A DNA stretch of 64,000 nucleotides from Bradyrhizobium erythrophlei. Its GTDB lineage: Bacteria > Pseudomonadota > Alphaproteobacteria > Rhizobiales > Xanthobacteraceae. The notes under the pieces were generated by a model that was not told the DNA's origin, did no database searches, and worked only from the letters and a program-made list of their open reading frames with translations. Numbering within the stretch: position 1 is the stretch's first letter; the number at the start of each line of letters is the position of its first letter. Location: assembly GCA_900129675.1 (NCBI GenBank), contig FSRD01000002.1, forward strand, positions 186,001-250,000, in the 5' to 3' direction. The translations under genes and the position numbers were made by a program. Shown piece after piece: positions 17,866 through 26,137 of the stretch.

Positions 17866-19065
17866 CTATTTCCAGACCGATTTATCCGCATCCCAGCGCT
17901 GGCCTTTGAATTCCCTGGCCAACGCGTCGACCGAGCCGTTGTCGTTCTTGGGCTCGCCGCCTTCCTCGTCGCCGCTGGCCTCTTCGGACAGGTTCAGCCT
18001 GGGGCCCGCAGCTTCGTCCGATGTCGTGATCACGGGGCTCGAGATCCACATGATCAGCCGGTCGGATGCGCCCGGTTTGTCCGGCGACACCAGCGCCGTG
18101 ATCTCGACGTTCTCGGTGAGGCCGAGCGCGGGATAGACTTGGCTCGGACGCTTGAAGGTCAGTTTCAGTTTTCCGGTATTGGCGTTCCACGCCGCGGCGT
18201 CGGCTTTCGCAGCAAGCGTCCTCGCCAGCACGCTGGAAACCGCCGTCGCGATCTTGTCCTTGTTGATCTTGTCGCCGTCGCGCCATTCCGCGGCGGCAAA
18301 GCGGATGGTGCGATCCATCTCCATGCTGCCGCTGGTCCAGCCGGCCGCAACCACGCCGGGCGCCGACTTCGCCCTGGCGATCAGGGCTGCGGCGTGATCG
18401 GGATCGACGGTGAGGTTGATGGTCTGCTCGCCGGCGCGCATCGCATCGCAGGACACGGTGAGGCTGCCAAGGCCGACCTCGACGGCCTCGCCCTTCAGGC
18501 TCTTCAGGTAATCCAGCGCCGCGTCGAGCTTGACCCGCACGCCGACCGATTCCGGCGACACCTCGGTAAAGTCCTTTGGCTGCGGCGTGATGCCGTCATC
18601 GGTGGTCTGGTTGTCGAGAAATTCCTTCTCGCTGAGATCGGAATTGTCCGAAGACGTCACCTCGGTCACGGTCTGGCCGACGGTGATCTGGCCGCGGAAT
18701 TCGAAACTGTCGCCGGTGGGCTTGCGCGTCAGCTTGATGGTGACCGGCAGTTTATCGCTGACGGTTTGCGTCGTGCCGGTCAGGTTCTGGCCGTTGACGG
18801 CGAGGTTGGCGACAAAGCGGTCCTTGCGGTCGGAACCTTTCTCGGCGGGGTAGCAGACATCGAGCACGGCCGCGGTGACGTTCTTGCCCTGGCGGGTTTC
18901 CTTCAGGACCACGTCGGCGTTGCCGTCCATCAACCCGTCGATCGAGGTGAAATATCGGACCTCGTTGGCGCCAGGCGCGGCCTTGGAGGGGAGTTTCATC
19001 TGGGCGAAAGCGAGGTCCGGCGAGGCCGTCACCAGACCGAACAGGCAGAGCAGGAGCGCGCGCAT
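17866..19065 (-). CDS. Unknown secreted 399-residue protein
   Basis: The product has a clear signal peptide, MRALLLCLFGLVTASPDLAF, cleaved before AQMKLP. The rest reads as a beta-rich periplasmic protein with two similar-looking halves: VTSSDNSDLSEKEFLDNQTT in the first and NLSEEASGDEEGGEPKNDNG near the end, an acidic low-complexity stretch. I see no enzymatic motif and do not recognise a family. It sits between the CrtI-like gene and groEL, both also on the minus strand, but with its own gaps of over 100 bp, so no operon is implied. Function unknown. Confidence 0.7.
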   Translation of the reverse strand: MRALLLCLFGLVTASPDLAFAQMKLPSKAAPGANEVRYFTSIDGLMDGNADVVLKETRQGKNVTAAVLDVCYPAEKGSDRKDRFVANLAVNGQNLTGTTQTVSDKLPVTIKLTRKPTGDSFEFRGQITVGQTVTEVTSSDNSDLSEKEFLDNQTTDDGITPQPKDFTEVSPESVGVRVKLDAALDYLKSLKGEAVEVGLGSLTVSCDAMRAGEQTINLTVDPDHAAALIARAKSAPGVVAAGWTSGSMEMDRTIRFAAAEWRDGDKINKDKIATAVSSVLARTLAAKADAAAWNANTGKLKLTFKRPSQVYPALGLTENVEITALVSPDKPGASDRLIMWISSPVITTSDEAAGPRLNLSEEASGDEEGGEPKNDNGSVDALAREFKGQRWDADKSVWK

Positions 19066-19129
19066 CTGAAATCCCTCGAAAGGACAGAATCGGTAAGGCC
19101 GTAGTTACCAAACCTCTATGTCATTAGCC

Positions 19130-19158
19130 AAAAAGAAGGCCGCCCGGAGGCGGCCTTC
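19130..19158 (-). terminator. Rho-independent terminator of groEL
   Basis: On the minus strand, AAGGCCGCCT / GGGCGGCCTT form a stem followed by CTTTTTGG. It is about 30 bases after the groEL stop. Confidence 0.85.
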
Positions 19159-19186
19159 GATTCGTCAGGGGGTAACGGACGGGGCC

Positions 19187-20833
19187 TTAGAAGCCCATGC
19201 CGCCCATTCCACCCATGCCGCCGCCACCGCCCGGCATCGGGGCCGCCGGCTCCTTCGGCAGTTCGGCGACCATGGCTTCGGTGGTCACCAGCAGACCGGC
19301 CACGGAAGCCGCGTCCTGCAGGGCGGTGCGCACCACCTTGGCCGGGTCGATGATGCCCTTGGCGACCATGTCGACATATTCCTCGGTCTGGGCGTCGAAG
19401 CCGTGGGTCTCCGACTTGTTCTCGAGGATCTTGCCGACCACGATCGAGCCTTCGACGCCGGCATTCTCGGAGATCTGGCGGACCGGGGCTTCCAGCGCCT
19501 TCAGCACGATATTGATACCGGCCTGGACGTCGGAATTGTCGTTGGTGAGACGGCCGACCGCCTTCTTGGCGCGCAGCAGCGCGACGCCGCCGCCGGGCAC
19601 GATGCCTTCCTGCACCGCGGCGCGGGTCGCGTTGAGGGCGTCCTCGACGCGATCCTTCTTCTCCTTCACCTCGATCTCGGTCGCACCGCCGACGCGAATG
19701 ATCGCGACGCCGCCGGCGAGTTTGGCCAGACGCTCCTGCAGCTTCTCGCGGTCGTAGTCCGAGGTGGTCTCCTCGATCTGCGCCTTGATCTGGCCGACGC
19801 GGGCTTCGATGTCCTTTTTCTTGCCGGCGCCGCTGACGATCGTGGTGTTTTCCTTGTCGATCACGACCTTGCGGGCGCGCCCGAGCATGTTGATGGTGAC
19901 GCTTTCCAGCTTCATGCCGAGCTCATCGGAGATCAGCTGACCGCCGGTCAGGATCGCGATGTCTTCCAGCATCGCCTTGCGGCGATCGCCGAAGCCGGGC
20001 GCCTTGACGGCGGCGACCTTGAGCCCGCCGCGCAGGCGGTTGACCACCAGCGTCGCCAGCGCCTCGCCTTCGACGTCTTCGGCGATGATCAGCAACGGGC
20101 GGCCGGACTGCACCACCGCTTCGAGCACCGGCAGCATCGACTGCAGGCCGGACAGCTTCTTCTCGTGCAGCAGCACGTAGACGTCCTCGAGCTCGGCCGT
20201 CATCTTCTCGGCATTGGTGATGAAGTAGGGCGACAGGTAGCCGCGGTCGAACTTCATGCCCTCGACGATATCGACCTCGGTCTCGAGCGACTTGTTTTCC
20301 TCGACCGTGATGACGCCTTCATTGCCGACCTTCTGCATCGCCTGCGCGATCATCTTGCCGATGGCGGCATCGCCATTGGCCGAGATAGTGCCGACCTGGG
20401 CGACCTCGGCGGAGGACGCGACCGGCTTGGCGCGCTTTTCGATATCCTTGACCACGGCTGCGACCGCGATGTCGATGCCGCGCTTCAGGTCCATCGGGTT
20501 CATGCCGGCGGCGACCGACTTGCCGCCTTCGCGCACGATCGCCTGCGCCAGCACGGTCGCGGTGGTGGTGCCGTCACCGGCGGTGTCGTTGGTCTTGGAG
20601 GCGACTTCGCGCAGCATCTGCGCGCCCATGTTCTCGAACTTGTCCTCGAGCTCGATTTCCTTGGCGACGGTGACGCCGTCCTTGGTGATGCGCGGGGCAC
20701 CGAAACTCTTTTCGATGACGACGTTGCGGCCCTTGGGGCCGAGCGTCACCTTCACTGCGTTGGCGAGGACATCGACGCCGCGCAGCATGCGATCGCGGGC
20801 GTCTCCGGAAAATTTAACGTCTTTGGCGGCCAT
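19187..20833 (-). CDS. groEL: Chaperonin GroEL
   Basis: A 548-residue 60-kDa chaperonin that folds proteins in the cytosol with GroES and ATP. Seen are DARDRMLRGVDVLANAVKVT near the N-terminus, the ATP site GDGTTTATVLAQAI around residues 86-100 and VVPGGGVALLRA-type motif (IVPGGGVALLRA) near 412, and the GGM-rich tail ending GGMGGMGGMGF. The start has AGGAGCAACTCAA before ATG. It lies 196 bp downstream of groES, and a palindromic repeat fills most of that gap. A strong terminator follows. Bradyrhizobia carry several groESL operons; this is the CIRCE-regulated type. Confidence 0.98.
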   Translation of the reverse strand: MAAKDVKFSGDARDRMLRGVDVLANAVKVTLGPKGRNVVIEKSFGAPRITKDGVTVAKEIELEDKFENMGAQMLREVASKTNDTAGDGTTTATVLAQAIVREGGKSVAAGMNPMDLKRGIDIAVAAVVKDIEKRAKPVASSAEVAQVGTISANGDAAIGKMIAQAMQKVGNEGVITVEENKSLETEVDIVEGMKFDRGYLSPYFITNAEKMTAELEDVYVLLHEKKLSGLQSMLPVLEAVVQSGRPLLIIAEDVEGEALATLVVNRLRGGLKVAAVKAPGFGDRRKAMLEDIAILTGGQLISDELGMKLESVTINMLGRARKVVIDKENTTIVSGAGKKKDIEARVGQIKAQIEETTSDYDREKLQERLAKLAGGVAIIRVGGATEIEVKEKKDRVEDALNATRAAVQEGIVPGGGVALLRAKKAVGRLTNDNSDVQAGINIVLKALEAPVRQISENAGVEGSIVVGKILENKSETHGFDAQTEEYVDMVAKGIIDPAKVVRTALQDAASVAGLLVTTEAMVAELPKEPAAPMPGGGGGMGGMGGMGF

Positions 20834-20883
20834 TTGAGTTGCTCCTGAATGATTGAATACGGTCGTTCACCGCGCTTTCTTGC

Positions 20884-21000
20884 CGTCATTGCCGGGCTTG
20901 ACCCGGCAATCCATCGACTTCGCAAGACTCTTCCGAAGAGGATGGATGCCCGGGTCATCTAGCGCGAAGACGCGCTTCGCGCTTTTGCCCGGGCATGACG
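20884..21000. repeat. Palindromic repeat between groES and groEL
   Basis: The element begins CGTCATTGCCGGGCTTGACC and ends GCCCGGGCATGACG, with a second inner palindrome (GCGCGAAGACGCGCTTCGCGC). It belongs to the same kind as those at 41735-41860 and 52226-52315. It would be transcribed as a hairpin between the two chaperonin genes. Confidence 0.8.
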
Positions 21001-21029
21001 ACTGGTGGGCAGCGGCTGAATGGGTTCGC

Positions 21030-21326
21030 TTACGCCAGCACGCCCATGATGTCGGACTCCTTCATGATCAGGAGTTCCTCGCCGTCGAGCTTGACCTCGG
21101 TGCCCGACCATTTTCCGAACAGCACGCGGTCGCCGACCTTGAGATCGATCGGGATCAGCTTGCCGGCTTCGTCACGGCCGCCCGGGCCGACCGCGGTGAC
21201 TTCGCCCTGCGAGGGCTTTTCCTTGGCGCTGTCGGGAATAATGATGCCGCCCTTGGTCTTCTCTTCGGCATCGATACGCTTGACCACGACGCGGTCATGC
21301 AGCGGACGGAATGTGGATTTAGCCAT
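21030..21326 (-). CDS. groES: Co-chaperonin GroES
   Basis: A 98-residue GroES, the heptameric lid of GroEL. The family sequence is clear: FRPLHDRVVVKRIDAEEKTK, the mobile-loop region GGIIIPDSAKEKPSQGEV, and the roof YVLFGKW-type strand here as DRVLFGKWSGTEVKLDGEE. Ribosome site AAGAGGAAATGTC precedes the ATG. It is the first gene of the groES-groEL operon with a sigma-70 promoter and CIRCE element upstream. Confidence 0.98.
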   Translation of the reverse strand: MAKSTFRPLHDRVVVKRIDAEEKTKGGIIIPDSAKEKPSQGEVTAVGPGGRDEAGKLIPIDLKVGDRVLFGKWSGTEVKLDGEELLIMKESDIMGVLA

Positions 21327-21423
21327 GACATTTCCTCTTGGAGGCTTGGTTTCAGGTCTGGTTCATCGAGACTGGCGTGTAATGCCGGCTGGTCGACACC
21401 GCGGGACAGGAGGCCCCGCGCCT

Positions 21424-21450
21424 TTAGCAATCATGGTATTGGAGTGCTAA
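21424..21450 (-). promoter_or_regulatory. CIRCE element (HrcA operator) for groESL
   Basis: On the minus strand this reads TTAGCACTC-N9-GATTGCTAA. The consensus is TTAGCACTC-N9-GAGTGCTAA, so one arm is perfect and the other differs at one base. It lies directly after the promoter, where HrcA binding would block initiation or early elongation; heat inactivates HrcA. Confidence 0.9.
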
Positions 21451-21460
21451 TTGTGGGCCG

Positions 21461-21489
21461 GGAATATGGCTTGGCGCCGATCCTGTCAA
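21461..21489 (-). promoter_or_regulatory. Sigma-70-type promoter of groESL
   Basis: On the minus strand TTGACA (21489-21484) and TATTCC (21466-21461) are separated by 17 bases. The CIRCE element begins about 10 bases downstream, as in other CIRCE-controlled operons. Confidence 0.75.
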
Positions 21490-21653
21490 GCAAAGAGGGT
21501 TTAAGGCCTTGGTGAGGCCAATATAGGATGCTCACTGGGAAACCAAATCGGAGCGGCGACGTATTTTAATTTTAAGGGACGTTATTGCTCCTGCTGACGT
21601 TTTGCGCTTGGCTGCATGACGGGTGCGGCCGGGAAATTGCTCGGGGGAATGCG
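21490..21653. other. Divergent leader between groES and the lipoprotein gene
   Basis: This short stretch holds no gene that I can support. It must contain the promoter of the plus-strand lipoprotein; the AT-rich TATTTTAATTTTAAGG near 21561-21576 is the likely place. Confidence 0.35.
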
Positions 21654-22172
21654 ATGATCGGGTTACGGAATGCGCGCGCGGTTGCCAACCTGGCGGCCGC
21701 CTCGGCGCTGTCGATATTCCTGGGGGCGTGCGGCAGCATGAGCCTGCCGTCGCTATCGTCGAACACCACGGCTGAACCGACGGAACCCGGGGTCGCCCCG
21801 GAAATGCCGGCGAGCATCCGGGCCGACGAGATCGTCGGCCGCTGGGGCCTTGCCTCGTTCCAGAATCCGACGGATCGCGCCCGCACCGAAAAGATGGCGA
21901 AGGACCAGTGCAGGCAACCCTATGTGATCGGCGCCGGTCAGTCCGGCGGCGTGGTCATGCATCTGGCCGACCAGGCGACGCCGCAGGAACTGCGGCTGAA
22001 GGGCAGCCCGAGCGGCAAGAATTACATCGGTCCGGCGGGGCCGACCCCCGGCGAGCAGGACCGCGAGATCGTCTCGTTCGACGGCCGCGTCCTGATCACC
22101 CGCTTCATCGACAAGGATGCCGCGACCCGCTACGGCAACATGGTCTATGTCCGCTGTGGGCCAAGGGCGTGA
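21654..22172 (+). CDS. Small lipoprotein of unknown function
   Basis: A 172-residue protein with a lipoprotein signal: SALSIFLGACGS, with the lipobox LGAC and Cys at about residue 30. The mature part starts with a Ser/Thr/Pro linker and then a compact domain with EIVGRWGLASFQNPTDRART and a C-terminal VSFDGRVLITRFIDKD. ATG 21654 after TCGGGGGAATGCG is preferred over the longer upstream frame, because it puts the signal peptide at the N-terminus. The opening of the domain looks a little like the AprI/Omp19 inhibitor type ('GRW'), but this is weak. Function unknown. Confidence 0.7.
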   Translation: MIGLRNARAVANLAAASALSIFLGACGSMSLPSLSSNTTAEPTEPGVAPEMPASIRADEIVGRWGLASFQNPTDRARTEKMAKDQCRQPYVIGAGQSGGVVMHLADQATPQELRLKGSPSGKNYIGPAGPTPGEQDREIVSFDGRVLITRFIDKDAATRYGNMVYVRCGPRA

Positions 22173-22179
22173 TTTTTCC

Positions 22180-22298
22180 GTCATTGCGAGGAGCGTAAGC
22201 GACGAAGCAATCCAGCCATCCGCTATCCCGCGATATGGATTGCTTCGCGGAGCCTGTCATCGGGCGCGCATTCGCGCGACCCGGTGGCTCGCAATGAC
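22180..22298. repeat. Dispersed REP-like repeat (CGTCATTGCGAG type), copy 2
   Basis: It starts CGTCATTGCGAGGAGCGTAA and ends GGTGGCTCGCAATGAC, with the same internal inverted pair (GCAATCCA / TGGATTGC) as the copy at 16085. It lies 8 bases after the lipoprotein stop. Confidence 0.9.
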
Positions 22299-22309
22299 AG
22301 CGCAAATAA

Positions 22310-22338
22310 AAACGCCGGCATCGCGCCGGCGTTTCTTC
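22310..22338. terminator. Bidirectional terminator between lipoprotein gene and cheZ
   Basis: AACGCCGGC / GCCGGCGTT form a stem around ATCGC. A-rich sequence lies on one side and T-rich on the other, so it can serve both convergent genes. Confidence 0.8.
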
Positions 22339-22384
22339 TTTTGGAGGACGGTGCCACCGGGAGTTGCCCCAGCGCGTCCAAAAT

Positions 22385-23155
22385 TCAGTCGAACAGCGCG
22401 TCGATGTCGTCCTGGGAGGCATGACCGACGTCGCCGTCCAGCTTCGGACCGTTGAGCAGCTTGGCGTCGCCTTCGCGGGTATCGACGATCGGCGCCGCGT
22501 GGGCCTTGATGGCGTCGACGCCACCCCAGATTTCCATCATCACCGTGATGTGGTTTTCGATGAACTTCATCGTACCCATCACCTTGCTGATGCGCTGGCC
22601 GGTGAGATCCTGGAAGTTGCAGGCCTCGAAGATCGAGATCACGCGTTCCTGGATTTCCTCGCTGAGCAGCTTCTGCTGGTCCGGCGAGGTGTTCTTGGAC
22701 AGCGCGGTCGCAGCCTGATCGATCGCCTCGGTGGCTTCGAGAATCTGCTGGGTGGCCTGTTCGGTGCCGCCGACCACGGCGCCGAGCTCGCCATTGACCT
22801 TGGCCATTTCGCCGCCGTCGAAGCTCTTGCCGTGCAGGGTTGCGATTTCGCGCTTGGTGCGGTTGATGGCGTCGTGGATCAGGTCGAGCTCGACCTTGAG
22901 CTTTTCGCACTGCTCGATCTGGGCGCGATAGGTTTCCAGGAGCGTGTGGGCTTCGGCAACCTCGCGCGCGACCGACGCTTCGGCGGTTTCGGTCACCGCG
23001 GCGTGACCGGTGACGTTGGCCATCTGGGCGCGGATGGAGCGGAGCTCGGCCATGATCTCGCGATGCATCGGGCCGATGTCCTCGCCGTCGGCGGACATTG
23101 GGACTTCGCCCATGATGGCTTCTTCAATACGAAAGCGCTTGCGACTAACCGACAT
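22385..23155 (-). CDS. cheZ: CheZ-like CheY-P phosphatase
   Basis: A 256-residue protein of the CheZ family, which removes phosphate from CheY-P and so resets the flagellar motor signal. The catalytic helix ACNFQDLTGQRISKVM is complete, with D183 and Q187 matching D143 and Q147 of E. coli CheZ. Long helices on both sides would form the four-helix dimer bundle. The C-terminal end SQDDIDALFD is the usual CheY-binding tail. No other chemotaxis genes are near, so it stands alone here. Confidence 0.88.
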   Translation of the reverse strand: MSVSRKRFRIEEAIMGEVPMSADGEDIGPMHREIMAELRSIRAQMANVTGHAAVTETAEASVAREVAEAHTLLETYRAQIEQCEKLKVELDLIHDAINRTKREIATLHGKSFDGGEMAKVNGELGAVVGGTEQATQQILEATEAIDQAATALSKNTSPDQQKLLSEEIQERVISIFEACNFQDLTGQRISKVMGTMKFIENHITVMMEIWGGVDAIKAHAAPIVDTREGDAKLLNGPKLDGDVGHASQDDIDALFD

Positions 23156-23462
23156 GAGTTTTTTCCCACCCCTTCACTCCCAATGTTTTACGCAGATGCG
23201 ATTTAACGTGAGGTTCACGCGCGGGAACAAGCCGCCGCGTCTTTGCCGGCCGCTGCACACCATCGATTAACCATGCGCGGCCCGCGTTCATTCAAAATAA
23301 ACGCTACCGGACAAATCCGCGTGCGATTGACGACGTGGTGAATCGAAGCGTCGTTTCCGTTTACCAAACCGATGCGGTTTTGATTTTGATTGATCGCGTG
23401 CAACGGCGGCGTTCAGACGCTCCCAAGAACTGAACAGTGACGAAACAGTACAGAGTACGTCG
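23156..23462. other. Divergent promoter region of cheZ and the L,D-transpeptidase gene
   Basis: There is no gene that I can support in these 307 bases. Both flanking genes point away from it, so both promoters should be here. AT-rich patches lie at 23290-23300 and 23370-23395. I could not fix promoter boxes or an operator. Confidence 0.35.
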
Positions 23463-24254
23463 ATGAAGAAAATGTCCCTCGCGCTGCTGGCCAGCGCGTC
23501 CTTCCTGGTTGCGGGTCCTCATCAAGCATTGGCGATCGATGCCGCGCCGCTTCCCGAACCTGCAATAGTCTACGCCCATCAGCCCGCGCCGCCCGCGCCA
23601 GTGCGGATGGCCTCCGGCGAACGCTCCAACATGGGCGGCGGCTTCATCGAATTCCTGTTCGGCGACGGACCGGGGCAAGGCAACCTGCAGCAACCGATGT
23701 ATCAGCAGCAGCCCGGATACGGCGCGCGGCGTTCGCTGCTGCCGCCGATGGACCCGCAGCAATCGATGCTGCAGCAGGAAGAAGCGGCCGATCCCGCGCA
23801 GCGGCCGTTCGATCCCAGATATGAAAAGCAGGTGGTCGAGTATCACGGCAAGGAAGGTGCGGGCACCATCGTCGTCGACACGCCGAACAAATTCCTGTTC
23901 CTGGTGCAGGGCGACGGCAAGGCGCTGCGCTACGGCATCGGCGTCGGCCGCCCCGGCTTCACCTGGTCGGGCGTCAAGACGATTTCGGCCAAGAAGGAAT
24001 GGCCGGCCTGGACGCCGCCGCCGGAAATGCTGGTGCGCCGTCCCGACCTGCCGCGGCACATGGAAGGCGGTCCGCAAAATCCGCTCGGCGCGCGCGCGAT
24101 GTATCTGGGATCGTCGCTCTATCGCATCCACGGCTCCAACGAGCCCTGGACCATCGGCACCAACGTCTCGTCCGGCTGCATCCGGATGCGCAATGAAGAC
24201 GTGATGGACCTCTACGGCCGCGTCGGCGTCGGCACCAAGGTCGTCGTCATCTGA
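23463..24254 (+). CDS. L,D-transpeptidase (YkuD/ErfK family)
   Basis: A 263-residue periplasmic enzyme that makes 3-3 peptidoglycan cross-links or attaches proteins to the wall. It has a signal peptide (MKKMSLALLASASFLVAGPH to about ALA|ID), a Gln/Pro-rich linker, and the YkuD domain from about residue 120. The catalytic motif is complete: H223 and C239 in HGSNEPWTIGTNVSSGCIRM. The domain is at the C-terminus, as usual for alphaproteobacterial forms. A strong terminator lies 17 bases downstream. Confidence 0.93.
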   Translation: MKKMSLALLASASFLVAGPHQALAIDAAPLPEPAIVYAHQPAPPAPVRMASGERSNMGGGFIEFLFGDGPGQGNLQQPMYQQQPGYGARRSLLPPMDPQQSMLQQEEAADPAQRPFDPRYEKQVVEYHGKEGAGTIVVDTPNKFLFLVQGDGKALRYGIGVGRPGFTWSGVKTISAKKEWPAWTPPPEMLVRRPDLPRHMEGGPQNPLGARAMYLGSSLYRIHGSNEPWTIGTNVSSGCIRMRNEDVMDLYGRVGVGTKVVVI

Positions 24255-24270
24255 TGCGGGGAGCTCAATC

Positions 24271-24306
24271 AAAAACGGCCGCTCGATCGAGCGGCCGTTT
24301 TCTTTT
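24271..24306. terminator. Terminator between the L,D-transpeptidase and DUF2076 genes
   Basis: AAAACGGCCGCTC / GAGCGGCCGTTTT is a perfect 13-bp stem with a GATC loop, flanked by A and T runs. It can end both convergent transcripts. Confidence 0.9.
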
Positions 24307-24322
24307 CAAGGGATGAACCGGC

Positions 24323-25159
24323 TCAGGCGTAGTCAGAACCGCCGTCGTCATCAAACCCGTCGGAATCATGATCCATGTCGCTGTCGTAGTCGTCGTCGTT
24401 CGACGCCTGGTCGAACAGGCCGGCGCGCGAACTGGAGCTATCGTCGGCGCGCTGTCCGGAGGAGCCGATGTCGTTGATCCCGGCATCCCGCGCCAGGTCG
24501 CTGCCCGATTGATCGCTCCACGGCTTCTGGCTGCCAAGTTCGCTAGAATCGGCGAAGGCTTGATGGCCGCCGCCGCCCATCATCGAACGGATGCTGCCGA
24601 GCAGCAGCGATCCGCCGACCATGCCGGCCGCGGCCGCAGCCGCGGTTCCCAGGAACGAGCCGCCACCGCCGATCGGAGATTGCGGCGCGCCATAGGCCTG
24701 ACCGCCATAAGGCTGGCCGCCATAGGACTGGGACTGACCATACGGCGGCGGCTGATTATATTGTCCGGGCGATTGCGACTGCTGCAACACCTGCCCGCTG
24801 TTCCATACCGGCCGGCTGCCCATATCGGGCGCGCGGACATTGGGCACCGAACCGTGCGTCGGCTGGCCTTGCCCGAAGATCGCGTCGCGCATCGAATCGA
24901 GGAAGCCGCCGGATTGACCTTGTCCGGATTGATTCTGTTCAGGCGAAAGCGCCGCTTCCAATTCCTGGATGTGGGCATTGGCGCGCTTCAGCGCCTCGTC
25001 CTGCACCAGCGCGGTCTGCACCAGCGCGTACACGGAGTTGGGCGCCTTGCGCAGCCCCTGCATGATTGCGGACATAGCCTCGGGATCGCGCGGGGTGTTC
25101 TCCAGTTTGGCGAGCCGGTCGAAAAGATCGTCAATCAGTTGGCGTTCTTGCGGTGTCAT
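24323..25159 (-). CDS. DUF2076 protein
   Basis: A 278-residue protein whose first 75 residues are the DUF2076 domain (MTPQERQLIDDLFDRLAKLE, then NSVYALVQTALVQDEALKRA). A Gln/Gly/Pro/Tyr-rich stretch follows (PPYGQSQSYGGQPYGGQAYG). Next is an Ala/Gly hydrophobic segment (FLGTAAAAAAGMVGGSLLLG) and an acidic tail rich in Asp. The family is described as periplasmic or membrane-associated with unknown function. No cleavable signal is seen at the N-terminus. The Gly/Tyr/Gln stretch and Asp tail are probably disordered. Confidence 0.85.
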   Translation of the reverse strand: MTPQERQLIDDLFDRLAKLENTPRDPEAMSAIMQGLRKAPNSVYALVQTALVQDEALKRANAHIQELEAALSPEQNQSGQGQSGGFLDSMRDAIFGQGQPTHGSVPNVRAPDMGSRPVWNSGQVLQQSQSPGQYNQPPPYGQSQSYGGQPYGGQAYGAPQSPIGGGGSFLGTAAAAAAGMVGGSLLLGSIRSMMGGGGHQAFADSSELGSQKPWSDQSGSDLARDAGINDIGSSGQRADDSSSSRAGLFDQASNDDDYDSDMDHDSDGFDDDGGSDYA

Positions 25160-25291
25160 GGCCTTCTCCCTCGCGTCGAATGGGTGTCAAAGCGCGCTCA
25201 AGATGTAGGCGGGCTTTGTGTCGCAAGTAGTGGGAGGGCGGATTAAATTTCGTTATGCGACAAAACGGCCGGCCGGCTTTCCTCAGCGATA

Positions 25292-26137
25292 TCAATCCAG
25301 TGTAACATTATTCGCGGCCAGTAGCGCCGGGAAATCGGCGCTTGCCAGATACGCGTGCTCGGTTTCGCGCTGGGTGGTCAGCGGATCGAGGCTGACGAGG
25401 GTTTCATCGACGAAACCGGGATGGCACATCACGAGGCCGCCCTCCGGCAAGCAATCGAGGAATTGGCGCATCAGCGCGCCGAAATCCGGCTGGTCGTTGA
25501 AATCATAGGCACCGGCGAAGGCGGGATTGAACGGGATGTTCGCGCGCGAAGCCTTTTTGCGAAATTGTGCACTGAGGACGTCGAGCACCAGCGCCTTGGG
25601 CGCGCCGAGCCGTTGTGCCAGCGGTTGCCGGCGTCCGCCCTGCCGAACCCAGGCGCCGGGCGTGGCTTCCCTGACGGCTTGCAGAAATGCGTCGCGGATC
25701 TGCGGAAACAATTGCACATGCTGGTGGCCGTCGACGAAATCCGGGTCGCGGCCGAACAGATCCTTGAACGCCGTGAGCTGCACCATCAACTCGGCATGGA
25801 TGATCTCGGGATCGAGCCGCCGCAACAGGCCTGCGCGCAACATCTTCGGAAACGGCAGGAACATGCCGCCATCGGTCGGCCGGAAGTGCATCGTCAGCGG
25901 ACCGAACGGGGCCGTCAGGGTCGCGTGCAGCCCGATCGCGCAGCGCGGGCGGTCGACGGCGACGCGCTTCAGTGCGGCGACCTCGTCACGGCCGATCGCA
26001 GGACCGGCCACCATCGCCGATGTCGCATTGAGACGGCCGCGCGCGATCAGGTCGCGAATGCCGCGGTTGACGCCTTCGCTGAGACCGTAATCGTCGGCGC
26101 ACAGCCAGATCCGGCGCGAAGGCGCGGCGTCGTTCAT
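25292..26137 (-). CDS. ChbG/HpnK-family (YdjC-like) carbohydrate deacetylase
   Basis: A 281-residue deacetylase. Metal-binding residues typical of the family are visible: the two Asp in WLCADDYGLSEGVNRGI, His in AIGLHATLT and the paired His in DFVDGHQHVQLF. Family members deacetylate chitooligosaccharide, or in HpnK a hopanoid side-chain sugar. The start overlaps the stop of the upstream glycosyltransferase (four bases), so the two form a glycolipid-type pair: one adds a sugar to a polyprenyl lipid and one removes an acetyl group. Which lipid is unknown. Confidence 0.85.
   Translation of the reverse strand: MNDAAPSRRIWLCADDYGLSEGVNRGIRDLIARGRLNATSAMVAGPAIGRDEVAALKRVAVDRPRCAIGLHATLTAPFGPLTMHFRPTDGGMFLPFPKMLRAGLLRRLDPEIIHAELMVQLTAFKDLFGRDPDFVDGHQHVQLFPQIRDAFLQAVREATPGAWVRQGGRRQPLAQRLGAPKALVLDVLSAQFRKKASRANIPFNPAFAGAYDFNDQPDFGALMRQFLDCLPEGGLVMCHPGFVDETLVSLDPLTTQRETEHAYLASADFPALLAANNVTLD

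Noticed and set aside
17671..19104. A 477-residue plus-strand frame over the unknown secreted protein
   Set aside because: It is antisense to a frame with a convincing signal peptide and has no family similarity.
19118..20848. A 576-residue plus-strand frame antisense to groEL
   Set aside because: It is the mirror of the groEL gene. Its Asp/His/Leu-rich composition is typical of antisense frames in GC-rich DNA, and there is no ribosome site or similarity.
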